Source: Thermoplasmata archaeon (lineage in GTDB: Archaea; Thermoplasmatota; Thermoplasmata; Lutacidiplasmatales; UBA184). From it: a stretch of 53,699 nucleotides of DNA. Below the pieces are notes generated by a model. The model saw nothing but the letters and a program-made list of their open reading frames with translations, was not told where the DNA came from and did not search any database. The position numbers and the translations under genes were made by a program. The stretch is from NCBI GenBank assembly GCA_027314915.1, contig DAHUZZ010000013.1, positions 1 to 53,699 of the forward strand, given 5' to 3'. Positions 25,133-33,624 of this stretch are shown piece after piece. The stretch's first letter is position 1; each line of letters begins with the position of its first letter.

Positions 25133-25490
25133 GGCGGTGACCCGCGCCGTTCCACTGGAAGCGGGGGGGTGGGGGTGTCCCCGGCGAACGGACCGCCGGA
25201 ACGCAGCCGGGGTGCTCCGCCGCGCGGACGATCGCCGGGGGCCAGATCACCGGCTCGAGGAACTCCGGCGACTCCTCGAGCGACTCGATCCGGTAGGTGG
25301 CGCCGGTCCCGGCAAGGGCGGAGTGGATCCGCTGGAGCCGGTCGCGGAACTCCTCGACGCTGTGCCACTCGAACAGGAGGTCGCGGGCGCCGACGATGGA
25401 GGAGACCCCGGCGGTCGCCCGGACCCGCTCCGCGATCTCGAGCGGGCTCACGCCATCGGGAGAGAAGTAGAGGTCGATGTAGGAGTACAT
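24963..25490 (-). CDS. Lrp/AsnC ligand-binding-like small protein with abnormal C-terminal extension
   Basis: The first 95 residues look real: MYSYIDLYFSPDGVSPLEIA, a helix, VGARDLLFEW, then EEFRDRLQRI. This resembles the stand-alone RAM domain of Lrp-type regulators (about 75-95 residues). No stop follows. The frame reads through the repeat at 25150 (PPPPRFQWN) and 170 bases antisense to the thioesterase gene as an Arg/Pro/Ser-rich tail. The repeat may have inserted and removed the old stop. ATG 25490 is preceded by ATACA about 23 nt upstream. The upstream part of this open frame is SRP RNA. Confidence 0.5.
   Translation of the reverse strand: MYSYIDLYFSPDGVSPLEIAERVRATAGVSSIVGARDLLFEWHSVEEFRDRLQRIHSALAGTGATYRIESLEESPEFLEPVIWPPAIVRAAEHPGCVPAVRSPGTPPPPRFQWNGAGHRPTDGDPTSLPGRGRWPPLPGGGGGPGRSVSSRSPRSRSRRWRCGPGRRPGRVERGP
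25150..25175. repeat. Inverted repeat copy 2: palindrome plus G7-T-G5 run
   Basis: On the plus strand TTCCACTGGAA (25150-25160) is followed by two bases and then GGGGGGGTGGGGG (25163-25175). It is the mirror of the copy at 24501. The two copies face outward and bracket the thioesterase gene with its promoter. A partial match (GTTCCACTGG, minus strand) also occurs at about 25795 within the SRP RNA. Confidence 0.7.
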
Positions 25491-25533
25491 ATGCGCATTC
25501 TGAAGGGTTGTATCGGCTTCCTTACGATGTGTC

Positions 25534-25556
25534 GGACCCCGCACCGGGCGGGGTCC
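25534..25556 (-). terminator. Hairpin downstream of the SRP RNA
   Basis: GGACCCCGC-ACCGG-GCGGGGTCC is a perfect 9-bp inverted repeat with a 5-nt loop. It lies between the SRP RNA 3' end and the 25490 gene on the same strand. It could end the RNA or protect its 3' end. It has no T-run. Confidence 0.45.
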
Positions 25557-25605
25557 GGGCACGGGCCGGCCGGGGCGGAGGCGGGACGGTCCCGGGCGAG
25601 GGGCC

Positions 25606-25924
25606 GGCCGTACTAGGCCGGCGGGATGGCCGTCCGGAGGAGAGGTCCGTGGATCCCGCGGAGGCCTCAGCACCGTTGCCCCACCGACGTCGACGGGTCA
25701 CGGTAAGGCTGCTCCCGTCAGGACCTGACCCGGTGCCCGTGATGGCTACCCGCTAGAGCCTCCCTCCGGAGGCCCGTCGCGGGACCCGCGGCCCAGTGGA
25801 ACGGAGCTTCGACGGCCCCGCGCAGGACGGATCCCTCTCCCGAACGTCGCTCCCGCCTGTCACCCCCGCTAAGGACGGTTTCGGTGTACAAGGGGACGCC
25901 CAACCCCCCGGTCAAGCCTAGCGA
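25606..25924 (-). ncRNA. Signal recognition particle 7S RNA, archaeal type
   Basis: The 5' part reads GCTAGGC...CCGGGGGGTTGGGCGTCCCC...ACCGAAACC, which closely follows the archaeal SRP 5' (Alu) domain. Helix 8 is unmistakable: GGTCAGGTCC-TGAC-GGGAGCAGCC (about 25708-25731), the SRP54 binding site. The 3' strand ends with GCCTAG, which pairs with CTAGGC at the 5' end to close helix 1. Length is about 320 nt, as usual. The tetraloop of helix 8 is UGAC instead of the common GNRA form. A strong TATA box lies about 25 nt upstream. The ends are approximate. Confidence 0.93.
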
Positions 25925-25944
25925 GCCCGAGAACCGGTCCGCCG

Positions 25945-25952
25945 TATTTATA
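25945..25952 (-). promoter_or_regulatory. TATA box of the SRP RNA gene
   Basis: TATAAATA on the minus strand lies about 25 nt before the inferred 5' end of the 7S RNA. It is also 60 nt upstream of ATG 26011 on the plus strand and could serve both directions. Confidence 0.7.
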
Positions 25953-26010
25953 CTGACCGTCCGGGGGGTTCCCCCATCGCTCGCGGGCTTGTTGCTGATA
26001 AGTGGGGCCC

Positions 26011-29000
26011 ATGCTTTGGCATCCCGTGGCACGCGGGCCGCTGGTACTGGCGCTCGTCCTCCTCGCGCTCCTCCTGCTGGCGGGGTGGGCCACGGCGACC
26101 GGTCCGGCGACCCCTCCGGGCGGCCCCAGGCCCCCGGCGACGGCGCCCCTCCCGGGGGCCGCGCTCCGCCCCTCCGTCACCGGCCCGCCCGTCGGCACCT
26201 GGCCCACCTTCCAGGGGGGCAGTGATCGATCCGGGTTCACCAGCAGCGATGGACCCAGCCAGCCGAGCTGGGCGTGGCTCGTGAACTTCGCGTCGTACGC
26301 CCCCGCGGGCACCGTCGCGCACGTTCGCTCCATGCCGGCCATCGTCGGCCATGAGATGATCGCCGCCGACGACCTCGGCCTCGTCCTCGCGCTCAACACC
26401 TCGCGCAACGGCTCGCTCCTGTGGAAGAACGAGGTCGGCATCGAACCCACGGCGCCCACGGTGGCCGGCCCGGTCGTCCTCCTGGGCGATGCGGACGGGG
26501 GCGTGACCGCGCTCAACGTCTCGAACGGCCACTACCTGTGGAGCCGCAACTTCGGCGGGTCGATCAACCAGTCCGTCCTGGTGGAGAACTCGACCGGTAT
26601 CGTGGCGACCCGGACGGGGGTCGTGGCCGCCTTCGCGGTGGCCACGGGCGCGGTGCTCTGGAGCACCCCGCTCCCCCACGCGCTCATCAACGGGGCTCCG
26701 GCCTTCGACGGCCGCTGGGTCTACGTCACCACCCAGAGCGGCAACGTCACCGCCCTCAATGCGACCACCGGCGCGATCGGCTGGACGACGGGGCTCTCCA
26801 CCCCGCTCGTCGCCGGGCCGGTCGCCGCCGACGGCGTGGTGCTCGTCGTGAGCTCGGCCCCCGCCGGGCGGATGTACGCCCTGAGCCCGATCCGCGGCGC
26901 GGTGCTCTGGAACTGGTCGGACGCGGGGCACGCGGGCTCCGGGGCGGGGTACCTCGCGTCGCCGGCGGTCAGCTCGACGACCGCCTACCTGATCAGCAAC
27001 GGCGGCGGGTTCTTCGCGGTCTGGCTCGCGAACCACACGACGCGCTGGAACTCGACGCCGGGCCAGTCCTTCCTCGACGTCGGCTACCCGCTCACCACGC
27101 CGCCGGTGGTGACGCCGCGCTCGGTCTTCCTCATCGACGGGCTGGAGCAGCTCGATGATCTCAACCCGAACACCGGCGCGCTCCGATGGTCGGCGCCGAT
27201 CGGTACCACCTCCTACTGCCCGGCGGCGATCGTCGGCGATGCGCTCGCCTACGGCGATGACCAGGGGAACCTGTACTGGGTCGCCCCGACCCACGCGGCC
27301 GCCTGGCCGGTCTCGGGCCGGGTCGTCACCTCGCACGGCGCGCCCCTCCCCAACGCGACCGTCACGGTCCCGGCCGTCGCGCTCACGATGACGGGCCCGG
27401 GCGGCGGCTTCGAGCTTCTGCTGTCGAACGGGACCTACGCCATCACGGCGGAGGCGGTGGGGTACCTCTCCCAGACGCAGAACGTGAGCGTGCAGGGCCC
27501 GACGGGCCACCTCACGTTCGTCCTCGCTCCGGTGCCGCTGTTCCCCATCTTCGGGAGCGTCGTCGACCGGGGCAGCTACCGGCCGCTCGGCGGGGTCACG
27601 GTCCGGCTGAGCGGGGTGCAGTACCTCGCCTTCGCCTCGACCGTCACCTCGCCGAACGGCAGCTTCGAGATCCTGGGTCCGCCGGGCGAGGTGTACCTCT
27701 CGGCCGATCCGCCGGACGGTTTCGCCGGGACCTCCGCCCTCGTCTCCGTGCCCTCGGCCCCCGTGCGGGGCGTGACCCTCGGGCTCGTGCCGCTCGGTCT
27801 CCTCCCCTCCTCGCCGCCGTGGCCGGGATCGCTCACCGCGCCGCTCGGCAGCGCGCTCCTCCCGCTCGCCACGATCGGGCTCGGCACCCTCGGGCTCGGC
27901 TTCTGGGCGGTCTCCTACACCCGCGGGCGCCGCGGCCTCTCCGGCCGGGTGCTCTCGCCGTTCGGGCGCCGGATCACGATGCGCCTCCTCCTCGTCCCGG
28001 TGCAGGCCGCCCTCCTGCTCGCGATCCTGTTCATCTTCGGGTCGATGTTCGTCGAGGCGCTCAAGGACCCGCTGAGCCCGTGCCCCATCTCCGCCGGCGC
28101 CTGCCAGTCGGTCCTCGGCCAGGCGAACTGCGGATGGAACAACGCCGCGTGCGTGCTGGTCTCCTTCGGCGGGGGGTGGGGCAACTACATCGTGAAGGTG
28201 TTCACCGTGCAGTGGGGGTACGACGCCTTCGGCCAGAATTTCCAGCCGGTCACCCAGATGCTCTCGTGGTGGGTCCCGCCGTCCATCGAGCTCGCCGTCT
28301 TCGCGCTCGCGATCTCGACGCTGCTGGCCTATCCCATCGGCCTCGTCGCCGGCTGGAATCCCGACCGCCCGTTCGACCAGGGCGCGCGGTTCGGCTCGCT
28401 CGTCGGGCTGCTCCTGCCGACCTTCCTGGTGATCCTCCTCATGCTGGGGCTGCTCTACCAGCCGTTCCTCAACGCGATCGGGGACTCGCCCTACGGGCTG
28501 ACCCCGAGCCAGCAGTGGTTCGATGCCCACGGCGGCCAACCGTCGTGGATCGGGCTCGCGGGGAATACGCTGCCCACCGGCTTCCCGCTCGTCGACGCGC
28601 TGCTCCACGCCGACTGGCCGTTCGCCGGAGTGGTCCTCGCGAAGACCCTCCTCCAGGCCACCCTGATCGCGATCGTGTACACCGCGATCTTCCTGCGGTA
28701 CGCCCGGCACGTCGTGGCCGAGCGGGCGCGCTCGCTGCCGGTCGTCTCGGCCCGCTCCCGGGGCGTGAGCGAGTCCACCCTGCTGTGGCGGCACACCGCC
28801 CGCGAGGTGCTGCCGGTCTACGTCCTGCTCTTCGGGATCACCCTCCCGATCTACATCGGGACGCAGGCGGTCACGGAATCGCTGTTCAACGACGTCGGGA
28901 TCGGGCGGATCCTCCTCGCCGAGATCACCAACGTGCAGTCGACCGGCTTCGGCATCTCGACGGGGGTGCAGAGCACCGGCAACCTCTACCAGGTGACCAT

Positions 29001-29097
29001 CTTCCTGCTCTTCTTCCTCGTCCTGATCGGGTCCATCGTCTCCGACGCGGTGGCGCAGTGGCTCGATCCCCGGCTCGGCCGGGGCGAAGGAGGCTAG
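26011..29097 (+). CDS. Fusion: PQQ-type beta-propeller, two carboxypeptidase-regulatory-like domains and a DppB-type ABC permease
   Basis: 1028 residues. A signal/anchor helix occupies residues 7-27. An outside propeller (about 65-430) has repeated blades such as VVLLGDADGGVTALNVSNGH and VYVTTQSGNVTALNATTGAI, typical of the PQQ-like family. Two beta-sandwich domains follow (VSGRVVTSHGAPLPNATVTV at about 433; GSVVDRGSYRPLGGVTVRL at about 512). Then come a membrane helix and the permease (from about 655) with an EAA-like loop near residue 905 (ARSRGVSESTLLWRHTAREV). DppB-type permeases move peptides or nickel with a DppC partner, encoded just downstream. No binding protein or ATPase gene is nearby. 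ATG 26011 is preferred to GTG 26002. Confidence 0.88.
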   Translation: MLWHPVARGPLVLALVLLALLLLAGWATATGPATPPGGPRPPATAPLPGAALRPSVTGPPVGTWPTFQGGSDRSGFTSSDGPSQPSWAWLVNFASYAPAGTVAHVRSMPAIVGHEMIAADDLGLVLALNTSRNGSLLWKNEVGIEPTAPTVAGPVVLLGDADGGVTALNVSNGHYLWSRNFGGSINQSVLVENSTGIVATRTGVVAAFAVATGAVLWSTPLPHALINGAPAFDGRWVYVTTQSGNVTALNATTGAIGWTTGLSTPLVAGPVAADGVVLVVSSAPAGRMYALSPIRGAVLWNWSDAGHAGSGAGYLASPAVSSTTAYLISNGGGFFAVWLANHTTRWNSTPGQSFLDVGYPLTTPPVVTPRSVFLIDGLEQLDDLNPNTGALRWSAPIGTTSYCPAAIVGDALAYGDDQGNLYWVAPTHAAAWPVSGRVVTSHGAPLPNATVTVPAVALTMTGPGGGFELLLSNGTYAITAEAVGYLSQTQNVSVQGPTGHLTFVLAPVPLFPIFGSVVDRGSYRPLGGVTVRLSGVQYLAFASTVTSPNGSFEILGPPGEVYLSADPPDGFAGTSALVSVPSAPVRGVTLGLVPLGLLPSSPPWPGSLTAPLGSALLPLATIGLGTLGLGFWAVSYTRGRRGLSGRVLSPFGRRITMRLLLVPVQAALLLAILFIFGSMFVEALKDPLSPCPISAGACQSVLGQANCGWNNAACVLVSFGGGWGNYIVKVFTVQWGYDAFGQNFQPVTQMLSWWVPPSIELAVFALAISTLLAYPIGLVAGWNPDRPFDQGARFGSLVGLLLPTFLVILLMLGLLYQPFLNAIGDSPYGLTPSQQWFDAHGGQPSWIGLAGNTLPTGFPLVDALLHADWPFAGVVLAKTLLQATLIAIVYTAIFLRYARHVVAERARSLPVVSARSRGVSESTLLWRHTAREVLPVYVLLFGITLPIYIGTQAVTESLFNDVGIGRILLAEITNVQSTGFGISTGVQSTGNLYQVTIFLLFFLVLIGSIVSDAVAQWLDPRLGRGEGG

Positions 29098-29106
29098 GGA
29101 TACCCC

Positions 29107-30147
29107 GTGGCGGGAATCCAGCTCCCCCCGGCCGGCCCCGACGAGGCCGGGCCGAAGCCCCCCGAGGAGTGGTCGGACGAGGAGCTGTACGAGTACGCGA
29201 CCCGGCGGGGCCGGCTCGCCCGATCGGTCCGGGACCTCCTGCACGACGACTCCCTGGTCGCCGGGGTCGCCCTCCTCGGCTTCTTCGGCGTGGTCGCGCT
29301 CGCGGAGCTCGCCTACCGGGGCGCCGCCGGGATCGGCACGATGCCCTTCAACGCCGCCTGGGCGCTCAACAACGTGACCCCCCTCGGGCCCCAGCGCGCC
29401 TACCCCTTCGGGATCCTGGCCGGGCTCGGCGTCGACCTGTGGGTCGCGATCTGGCAGTCGGCCTACTGGGACCTCGTCATCTTCGGCTCCATCATCCTGG
29501 GCGCGTTCGCCATCGGCTCGCTGCTCGGCACCTACGCCGGGTTCCAGGGCGGGCTCCTCGACTCCTTCCTGACCGGCTTCAGCGACATCGTGCTCGCGAT
29601 CCCCCCGTTCTTCTTCGTCGTGATCCTCTACACTGGCATCGCGCCGTTGATCCGGCCGTTCACCCTCGATCTCTGGGTCTTCATCGGGCTGTTCATCTTC
29701 GTGCTCTTCCCCTACTACGCGCGCCCGGTGCGCGCCCGGGCCGAGCGGGTCACCCGCGAGCCGTACGTCGAGGCGGCCCGGGCCGCGGGGGCCAGCGACC
29801 GCCGGCTCCTCGGGCGGCACGTCTACCCGAACAGCCTCGCGCCGGCGTTCGCGCAGATGCCCGTGGACGTGTTCAACATCTTCTTCGTGCTGACCGTCTT
29901 CCCGCTCCTCGACTGCTACGCCCGGAACTCCAAGGGCAACTACGGCTTCGTCCCGATCTACCCGTACTACCGGTTCCCGGAGTGGGGCAACCTGCTCGCC
30001 TGGGGCGCCTGCTGGGGCTGGAACTTCGACTGGGCGGTGAACTGGTGGTGGATGTACACCTTCCCGGCGCTCATGATCCTCGTCTTCGGGCTCTCGGTGA
30101 CGCTCGCCTGCGACGGCCTCGAGCGGCTGTTGCACGGACGGGTCTGA
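29107..30147 (+). CDS. DppC-type ABC transporter permease
   Basis: 346 residues with about six membrane segments. The cytoplasmic EAA loop EPYVEAARAAGASDRRLLGR followed by HVYPNSLAP is that of oligopeptide/nickel permeases and contacts the ATPase. An N-terminal cytoplasmic tail of about 60 acidic residues is longer than in most relatives, and a Trp-rich loop sits near the end. It starts with GTG after GAAGGAGG, 9 nt behind the fusion permease, so the two form a heterodimer from one operon. DppD/F-like ATPases must be encoded elsewhere. Confidence 0.88.
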   Translation: MAGIQLPPAGPDEAGPKPPEEWSDEELYEYATRRGRLARSVRDLLHDDSLVAGVALLGFFGVVALAELAYRGAAGIGTMPFNAAWALNNVTPLGPQRAYPFGILAGLGVDLWVAIWQSAYWDLVIFGSIILGAFAIGSLLGTYAGFQGGLLDSFLTGFSDIVLAIPPFFFVVILYTGIAPLIRPFTLDLWVFIGLFIFVLFPYYARPVRARAERVTREPYVEAARAAGASDRRLLGRHVYPNSLAPAFAQMPVDVFNIFFVLTVFPLLDCYARNSKGNYGFVPIYPYYRFPEWGNLLAWGACWGWNFDWAVNWWWMYTFPALMILVFGLSVTLACDGLERLLHGRV

Positions 30148-30171
30148 GCCCGACGCGCCGCGCCGGGGGCC

Positions 30172-30192
30172 GGCGGTCCCCCCGGGACCGCC
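30172..30192. terminator. Hairpin between convergent genes
   Basis: GGCGGTCCC-CCC-GGGACCGCC is a perfect 9-bp inverted repeat with a 3-nt loop. It lies between the permease stop (30147) and the KaiC-like gene stop (30208), so it could act on both transcripts. Confidence 0.5.
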
Positions 30193-30207
30193 GAACGGCG
30201 GGGGGCC

Positions 30208-32409
30208 CTAGCGGATGTGGTCCAGCGAGAAGGAGCCCAGGTTGAACGACTTCACCGTGAAGGTGTACCCGACCCACGCGCGGCTCTGCACGTCGGTGAT
30301 CCCGCGGAGCGAAAGGAAGGTCTTGAGCTGGTCGACCTTCAGGTTGATCGAGCCGTCCATCATGTGCTCGAGCGTCTGCAGGTCCGACTCCGAGTGCATG
30401 CCGGTCTCGAGCTCGTAGTAGCCGGCCGCGCGGTCGAGCTTCCGGCGCCCGATGAGCGGCTGGAGGAACCGGAACGTCGCCGCGGTGTCCAGGTAGGCGG
30501 AGAGGGTCGAGACCGACTCGAAGACGAGCCGGTAGCCGGAGGCCTTCTCCTTGAGCTCGTTCGCGAAGGTGTTGACCGCCTGGGTGAGCTGCTCCAGGAT
30601 CGCCTTGTCCTGGCTCGCGAGCAGCTTCACGCCCCGCTCCGCCTCGGTGACGCCCAGGCTCCGGGAGTACAGGTCCACGTACCGTACCCTTCCCTTCTTC
30701 TCGTGCTCCGCGTAGGCGGGGAAGACCGCCGTGATCTCCTCCCGTACGGTCTGGTAGGTCCGGTCGGTGAGCACCCAGAGCGCTCCCTGGCCGCTCTTGA
30801 GCCCCTCCTGGATGAAGAGGCGGGAGAGGAGGTCCTTGCCCGAGTGGGCCGGGCCGCTCACGAGGATCTGGCTGCCCGCGGGGATGCCGCCGAAGGTGAG
30901 GTCGTCGAGCCGCCGTACGCCGGTCCGGATCTTGGTGATCTTGGTCTCCACGAGGGCGTCGAGCCTGAGCTGGTCCGCCTCCTGCTCGACGGCCTGTTTC
31001 TGGAGCTTATCGACCTCGTCGAGTCGGCTCGCGAGGTGCGCCTCGCGGGCGGCGAGCTCCTGCTCGCGCCGCGCGATGGCCTCCTCGATCGCCTCGAGCC
31101 GCGTCGCCTCGGCCTGTGCGGCCGGGTTCTTCGCGAGGAGCTCCGCGGGCAGCCCCTTCTTCGCCTCCTCCACGCGTCGGGCCTCGAGCTCGAGCGCCTT
31201 CTGCCGGATGAGGATGTCCTGCTCGCGGTCGAGGAGCTCGCGGTCCTTGAAGTTGATCGCCTCGCGCTTCCGCTCGAACTCGTCGACCCGGACCTTGTAT
31301 TCCTCGAACCGGGTCCGGAGCTCGTTCTCCCGGCGCGTGAGCTCCCGCTCCCGGTCCTCGCGCTCCCCCCGGAGCGCCTCCGGGGTGCCCGGGTTGCCGG
31401 CCGCGCGGTCCGCCTCGCTCTTGAGCCCTCGGAGCTCGCCCTCGAGCTCGACGATCCGGTGCTTGAGCTCGGCCTCGCGCTCGGCGAACTCGGTCGTCCG
31501 GTCCGCGAGCTCGTTGCGCAGCTTGACCCCGTCCTCGGGCCGCTGCTCCGCCGCGGGCAGCTCGACGCCCGCCAGGGCCAGGGCGGCAATCTGGCTCCGG
31601 AGCTCGGCGATCTCGCGGTCCTTCTCCTCGACCAGCTCTTCCCGGGCCTTGGTCTCGCGGTTCCGGACGTACTTGATGACCGCGATGGAGCCCCGCTTCA
31701 CGTGCTCGAGCTCCTCCTCGAGCCGGCGGCGACGGTCGCGCTCGTCGTAGAGCCCCCGGTGCAGTTCCTGGAACTCCCGGATCAGGGAGGAGGGGTCGAA
31801 CTGGTCGGACTTGACCCGGTCGAGGAGCCCCGTGAGCCAGCGCACCACCGTCTCCTCCCGCTCGACGAGGTCCGCCGGGAGCACCCCGGCGCCGGGGGCG
31901 TCGGTCGCGGCGACGGGCGGCTCCGATCCGAGGGCCGGGGCCGAAGGCGGGGGCGACGTGCCGGCGCCGTCCGCAGATTCCCCGGTCGGGGTCTGGATCC
32001 AATGCTCGAGGGCGCGGTCGTCCCCATCCACCCACTTCCGGAGCACCTCGGTGGACGCTTTCGCGGCCGGGGGGGGCGCGGAGCGCTTCCGCGAGCGGTC
32101 CGGTTTGCGGGCCGAGCGTATCCACTTCTCCACGATCGCGCTGGTCTCCTCGGGCGGGGCGGCCTCGGCGGGGGAAGTCCCGGCCGCGGCGGCCTGCCGG
32201 ACCCGGAGGAGGGTCTCCTCGTCGAGCCCGACGGCTCGGAGCTCGTCGTCGGTCGCCGCGCGGACCGCCTCGAGGGTACCGAATCCGGCACCGGAGAGGG
32301 CCCGCCCGGTGGCGGCGTCCAGGCCCAGCAGGTGGGCGAGCGAATCGGTCTCGGCCTCCGCCACCGCCGGTTCGGCGGGGGAGGCGGCCACCTCGGCCGG
32401 ATCGGGCAT
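30208..32409 (-). CDS. Coiled-coil protein with HhH-like N-terminus and C-terminal KaiC/RadA-like ATPase domain
   Basis: 733 residues. The start holds a helix-hairpin-helix-like segment (LLGLDAATGRALSGAGFGT, then a second copy around DDELRAVGLDEETL). An Ala/Pro linker follows. A long coiled coil runs from about 200 to 480, very rich in Glu/Arg/Leu. The RecA-fold domain starts with GVRRLDDLTFGGIPAGSQIL and Walker A GPAHSGKD (about residue 515), with Asp after Lys in place of Thr/Ser. The domain is of the Rad55/KaiC-like archaeal group. Its role is unknown; coiled coil plus RecA domain suggests chromosome or membrane organisation. GAGGTGG precedes the ATG. Confidence 0.8.
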   Translation of the reverse strand: MPDPAEVAASPAEPAVAEAETDSLAHLLGLDAATGRALSGAGFGTLEAVRAATDDELRAVGLDEETLLRVRQAAAAGTSPAEAAPPEETSAIVEKWIRSARKPDRSRKRSAPPPAAKASTEVLRKWVDGDDRALEHWIQTPTGESADGAGTSPPPSAPALGSEPPVAATDAPGAGVLPADLVEREETVVRWLTGLLDRVKSDQFDPSSLIREFQELHRGLYDERDRRRRLEEELEHVKRGSIAVIKYVRNRETKAREELVEEKDREIAELRSQIAALALAGVELPAAEQRPEDGVKLRNELADRTTEFAEREAELKHRIVELEGELRGLKSEADRAAGNPGTPEALRGEREDRERELTRRENELRTRFEEYKVRVDEFERKREAINFKDRELLDREQDILIRQKALELEARRVEEAKKGLPAELLAKNPAAQAEATRLEAIEEAIARREQELAAREAHLASRLDEVDKLQKQAVEQEADQLRLDALVETKITKIRTGVRRLDDLTFGGIPAGSQILVSGPAHSGKDLLSRLFIQEGLKSGQGALWVLTDRTYQTVREEITAVFPAYAEHEKKGRVRYVDLYSRSLGVTEAERGVKLLASQDKAILEQLTQAVNTFANELKEKASGYRLVFESVSTLSAYLDTAATFRFLQPLIGRRKLDRAAGYYELETGMHSESDLQTLEHMMDGSINLKVDQLKTFLSLRGITDVQSRAWVGYTFTVKSFNLGSFSLDHIR

Positions 32410-32436
32410 TCCGCCACCTCTAGACCCCCCCTCGGA

Positions 32437-32445
32437 GCATAAACC
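32437..32445 (-). promoter_or_regulatory. TATA box of the coiled-coil ATPase gene
   Basis: GGTTTATGC on the minus strand lies about 32 nt before ATG 32409. A Shine-Dalgarno-like GAGGTGG also lies between them. Confidence 0.5.
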
Positions 32446-32505
32446 GTGCGGCAGGGCCGGAAGGGCCGACCGACGTCCCCCGGCGACCCCGCGGGCGGCT
32501 CCGGA

Positions 32506-32514
32506 GGGCTAAAG
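32506..32514 (+). promoter_or_regulatory. TATA-like box of tyrS
   Basis: GGGCTAAAG is centred about 28 nt before GTG 32539 and decides that start over the longer frame from 32446. Confidence 0.5.
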
Positions 32515-32538
32515 ACCCGGGCCCGGCGTCCGGCGGCC

Positions 32539-33624
32539 GTGGATCTCGAACGCCGGGTGGAGCTCGTGGCCCGCCACACCGTGGAGGTGCTCACCCCGGA
32601 GGAGCTGCGCGCCCTCTTCGAGCGCGAGGAGCATCCCCGGGCCTACATCGGCTTCGAGCCCTCCGGTCTGCTGACGCTGGGCCAGATGGTCTGCGCCCGG
32701 AAGATGCGGGACCTGCAGGAGGCGGGCTGCCGGCTGACCGTCTTCCTGGCCGACTGGCATGCGTGGATCAACGACAAGCTCGGAGGCTCGCTCGAGCGGA
32801 TCGAGGAGGCCGGGCGGTACATGCGCGACGCCTTCGTCGCGCTCGGGGTCGACGACGGGGCGGCCCAGTGGCGGTGGGCGCACGAGCTCATCGGCTCCCG
32901 CGAGTACTGGAGCCGGGTGATCCGGATCGCGAAAGTGACCAGCCTCGCCCGGACGAAGCGGGCGATGTCGGTCCTGGGCCGGGGCGAGGAGGAGTCGAGC
33001 CTCGACACGGCAAAGATGTTCTACCCCGCGATGCAGGCCGCGGACCTCTTCGAGCTCCCGGTCGAGATCGCCTACGCCGGGCTCGACCAGCGACGCGCCC
33101 ACGTGCTGGCCCGGGAGGTGGCCCACCAGTACCGCTGGCCGGTGCCCGTGGCGGTCCATACCCCCCTCATCTCCTCGCTCAAGGGGGGCGGGCGGATGGA
33201 CCCGGCGACCGGCGGGTTCGAGCGGAAGATGTCGAAGTCCGATCCGACCAGCGCGATCCTCCTTCCCTCCCGCCCGGAGGAGATCCGGAGCCGGATCGCC
33301 GGCGCCTTCTGCCCGGCCCGCGAGGTGGAGGGCAACCCCGTCCTCGAGATCGCCCGGCATATCCTCCTCGTCGAGGCGGGGCCGCTCGAGATCCCGCGCC
33401 CGGAGAAGTTCGGCGGTCCGCTCTCGCTGGGCACGGCGGAGGAGCTCCTCGGCGTCTGGACCGAGGGGAAGCTCCATCCCCAGGACCTCAAGGGCGCCGT
33501 CGCGGAGGGGCTCGTCCACCGGCTCGCGCCGGTGCAGGAGTACTTCGAGCACCATGCCGAGCACCTGACCCGGCTCCGCGAGGCGCTGGGCGGGACCGCC
33601 CCGGGCGGTCCGGTGGCGGGCTGA
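32539..33624 (+). CDS. tyrS: Tyrosyl-tRNA synthetase, archaeal type, with altered HIGH motif
   Basis: 361 residues. It charges tRNA-Tyr. AYIGFEPSG opens the active site. KMSKS is intact (ERKMSKSDPTSAIL), and FYPAMQAADLFE and GLDQRRAHVLAREVA match the tyrosine-binding region of archaeal TyrRS. The HIGH-equivalent, usually HLGH after the GFEPSG segment, reads TLGQ, so both histidines are missing. The open frame starts at 32446, but the first 31 codons are not conserved, and GTG 32539 lies 28 nt from a TATA-like box. If active, the enzyme must stabilise ATP differently. Confidence 0.88.
   Translation: MDLERRVELVARHTVEVLTPEELRALFEREEHPRAYIGFEPSGLLTLGQMVCARKMRDLQEAGCRLTVFLADWHAWINDKLGGSLERIEEAGRYMRDAFVALGVDDGAAQWRWAHELIGSREYWSRVIRIAKVTSLARTKRAMSVLGRGEEESSLDTAKMFYPAMQAADLFELPVEIAYAGLDQRRAHVLAREVAHQYRWPVPVAVHTPLISSLKGGGRMDPATGGFERKMSKSDPTSAILLPSRPEEIRSRIAGAFCPAREVEGNPVLEIARHILLVEAGPLEIPRPEKFGGPLSLGTAEELLGVWTEGKLHPQDLKGAVAEGLVHRLAPVQEYFEHHAEHLTRLREALGGTAPGGPVAG

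Noticed and set aside
25137-25616. Plus-strand ORF of 159 residues after the thioesterase gene
   Set aside because: It is the antisense of the Lrp-like gene and part of the SRP RNA region.
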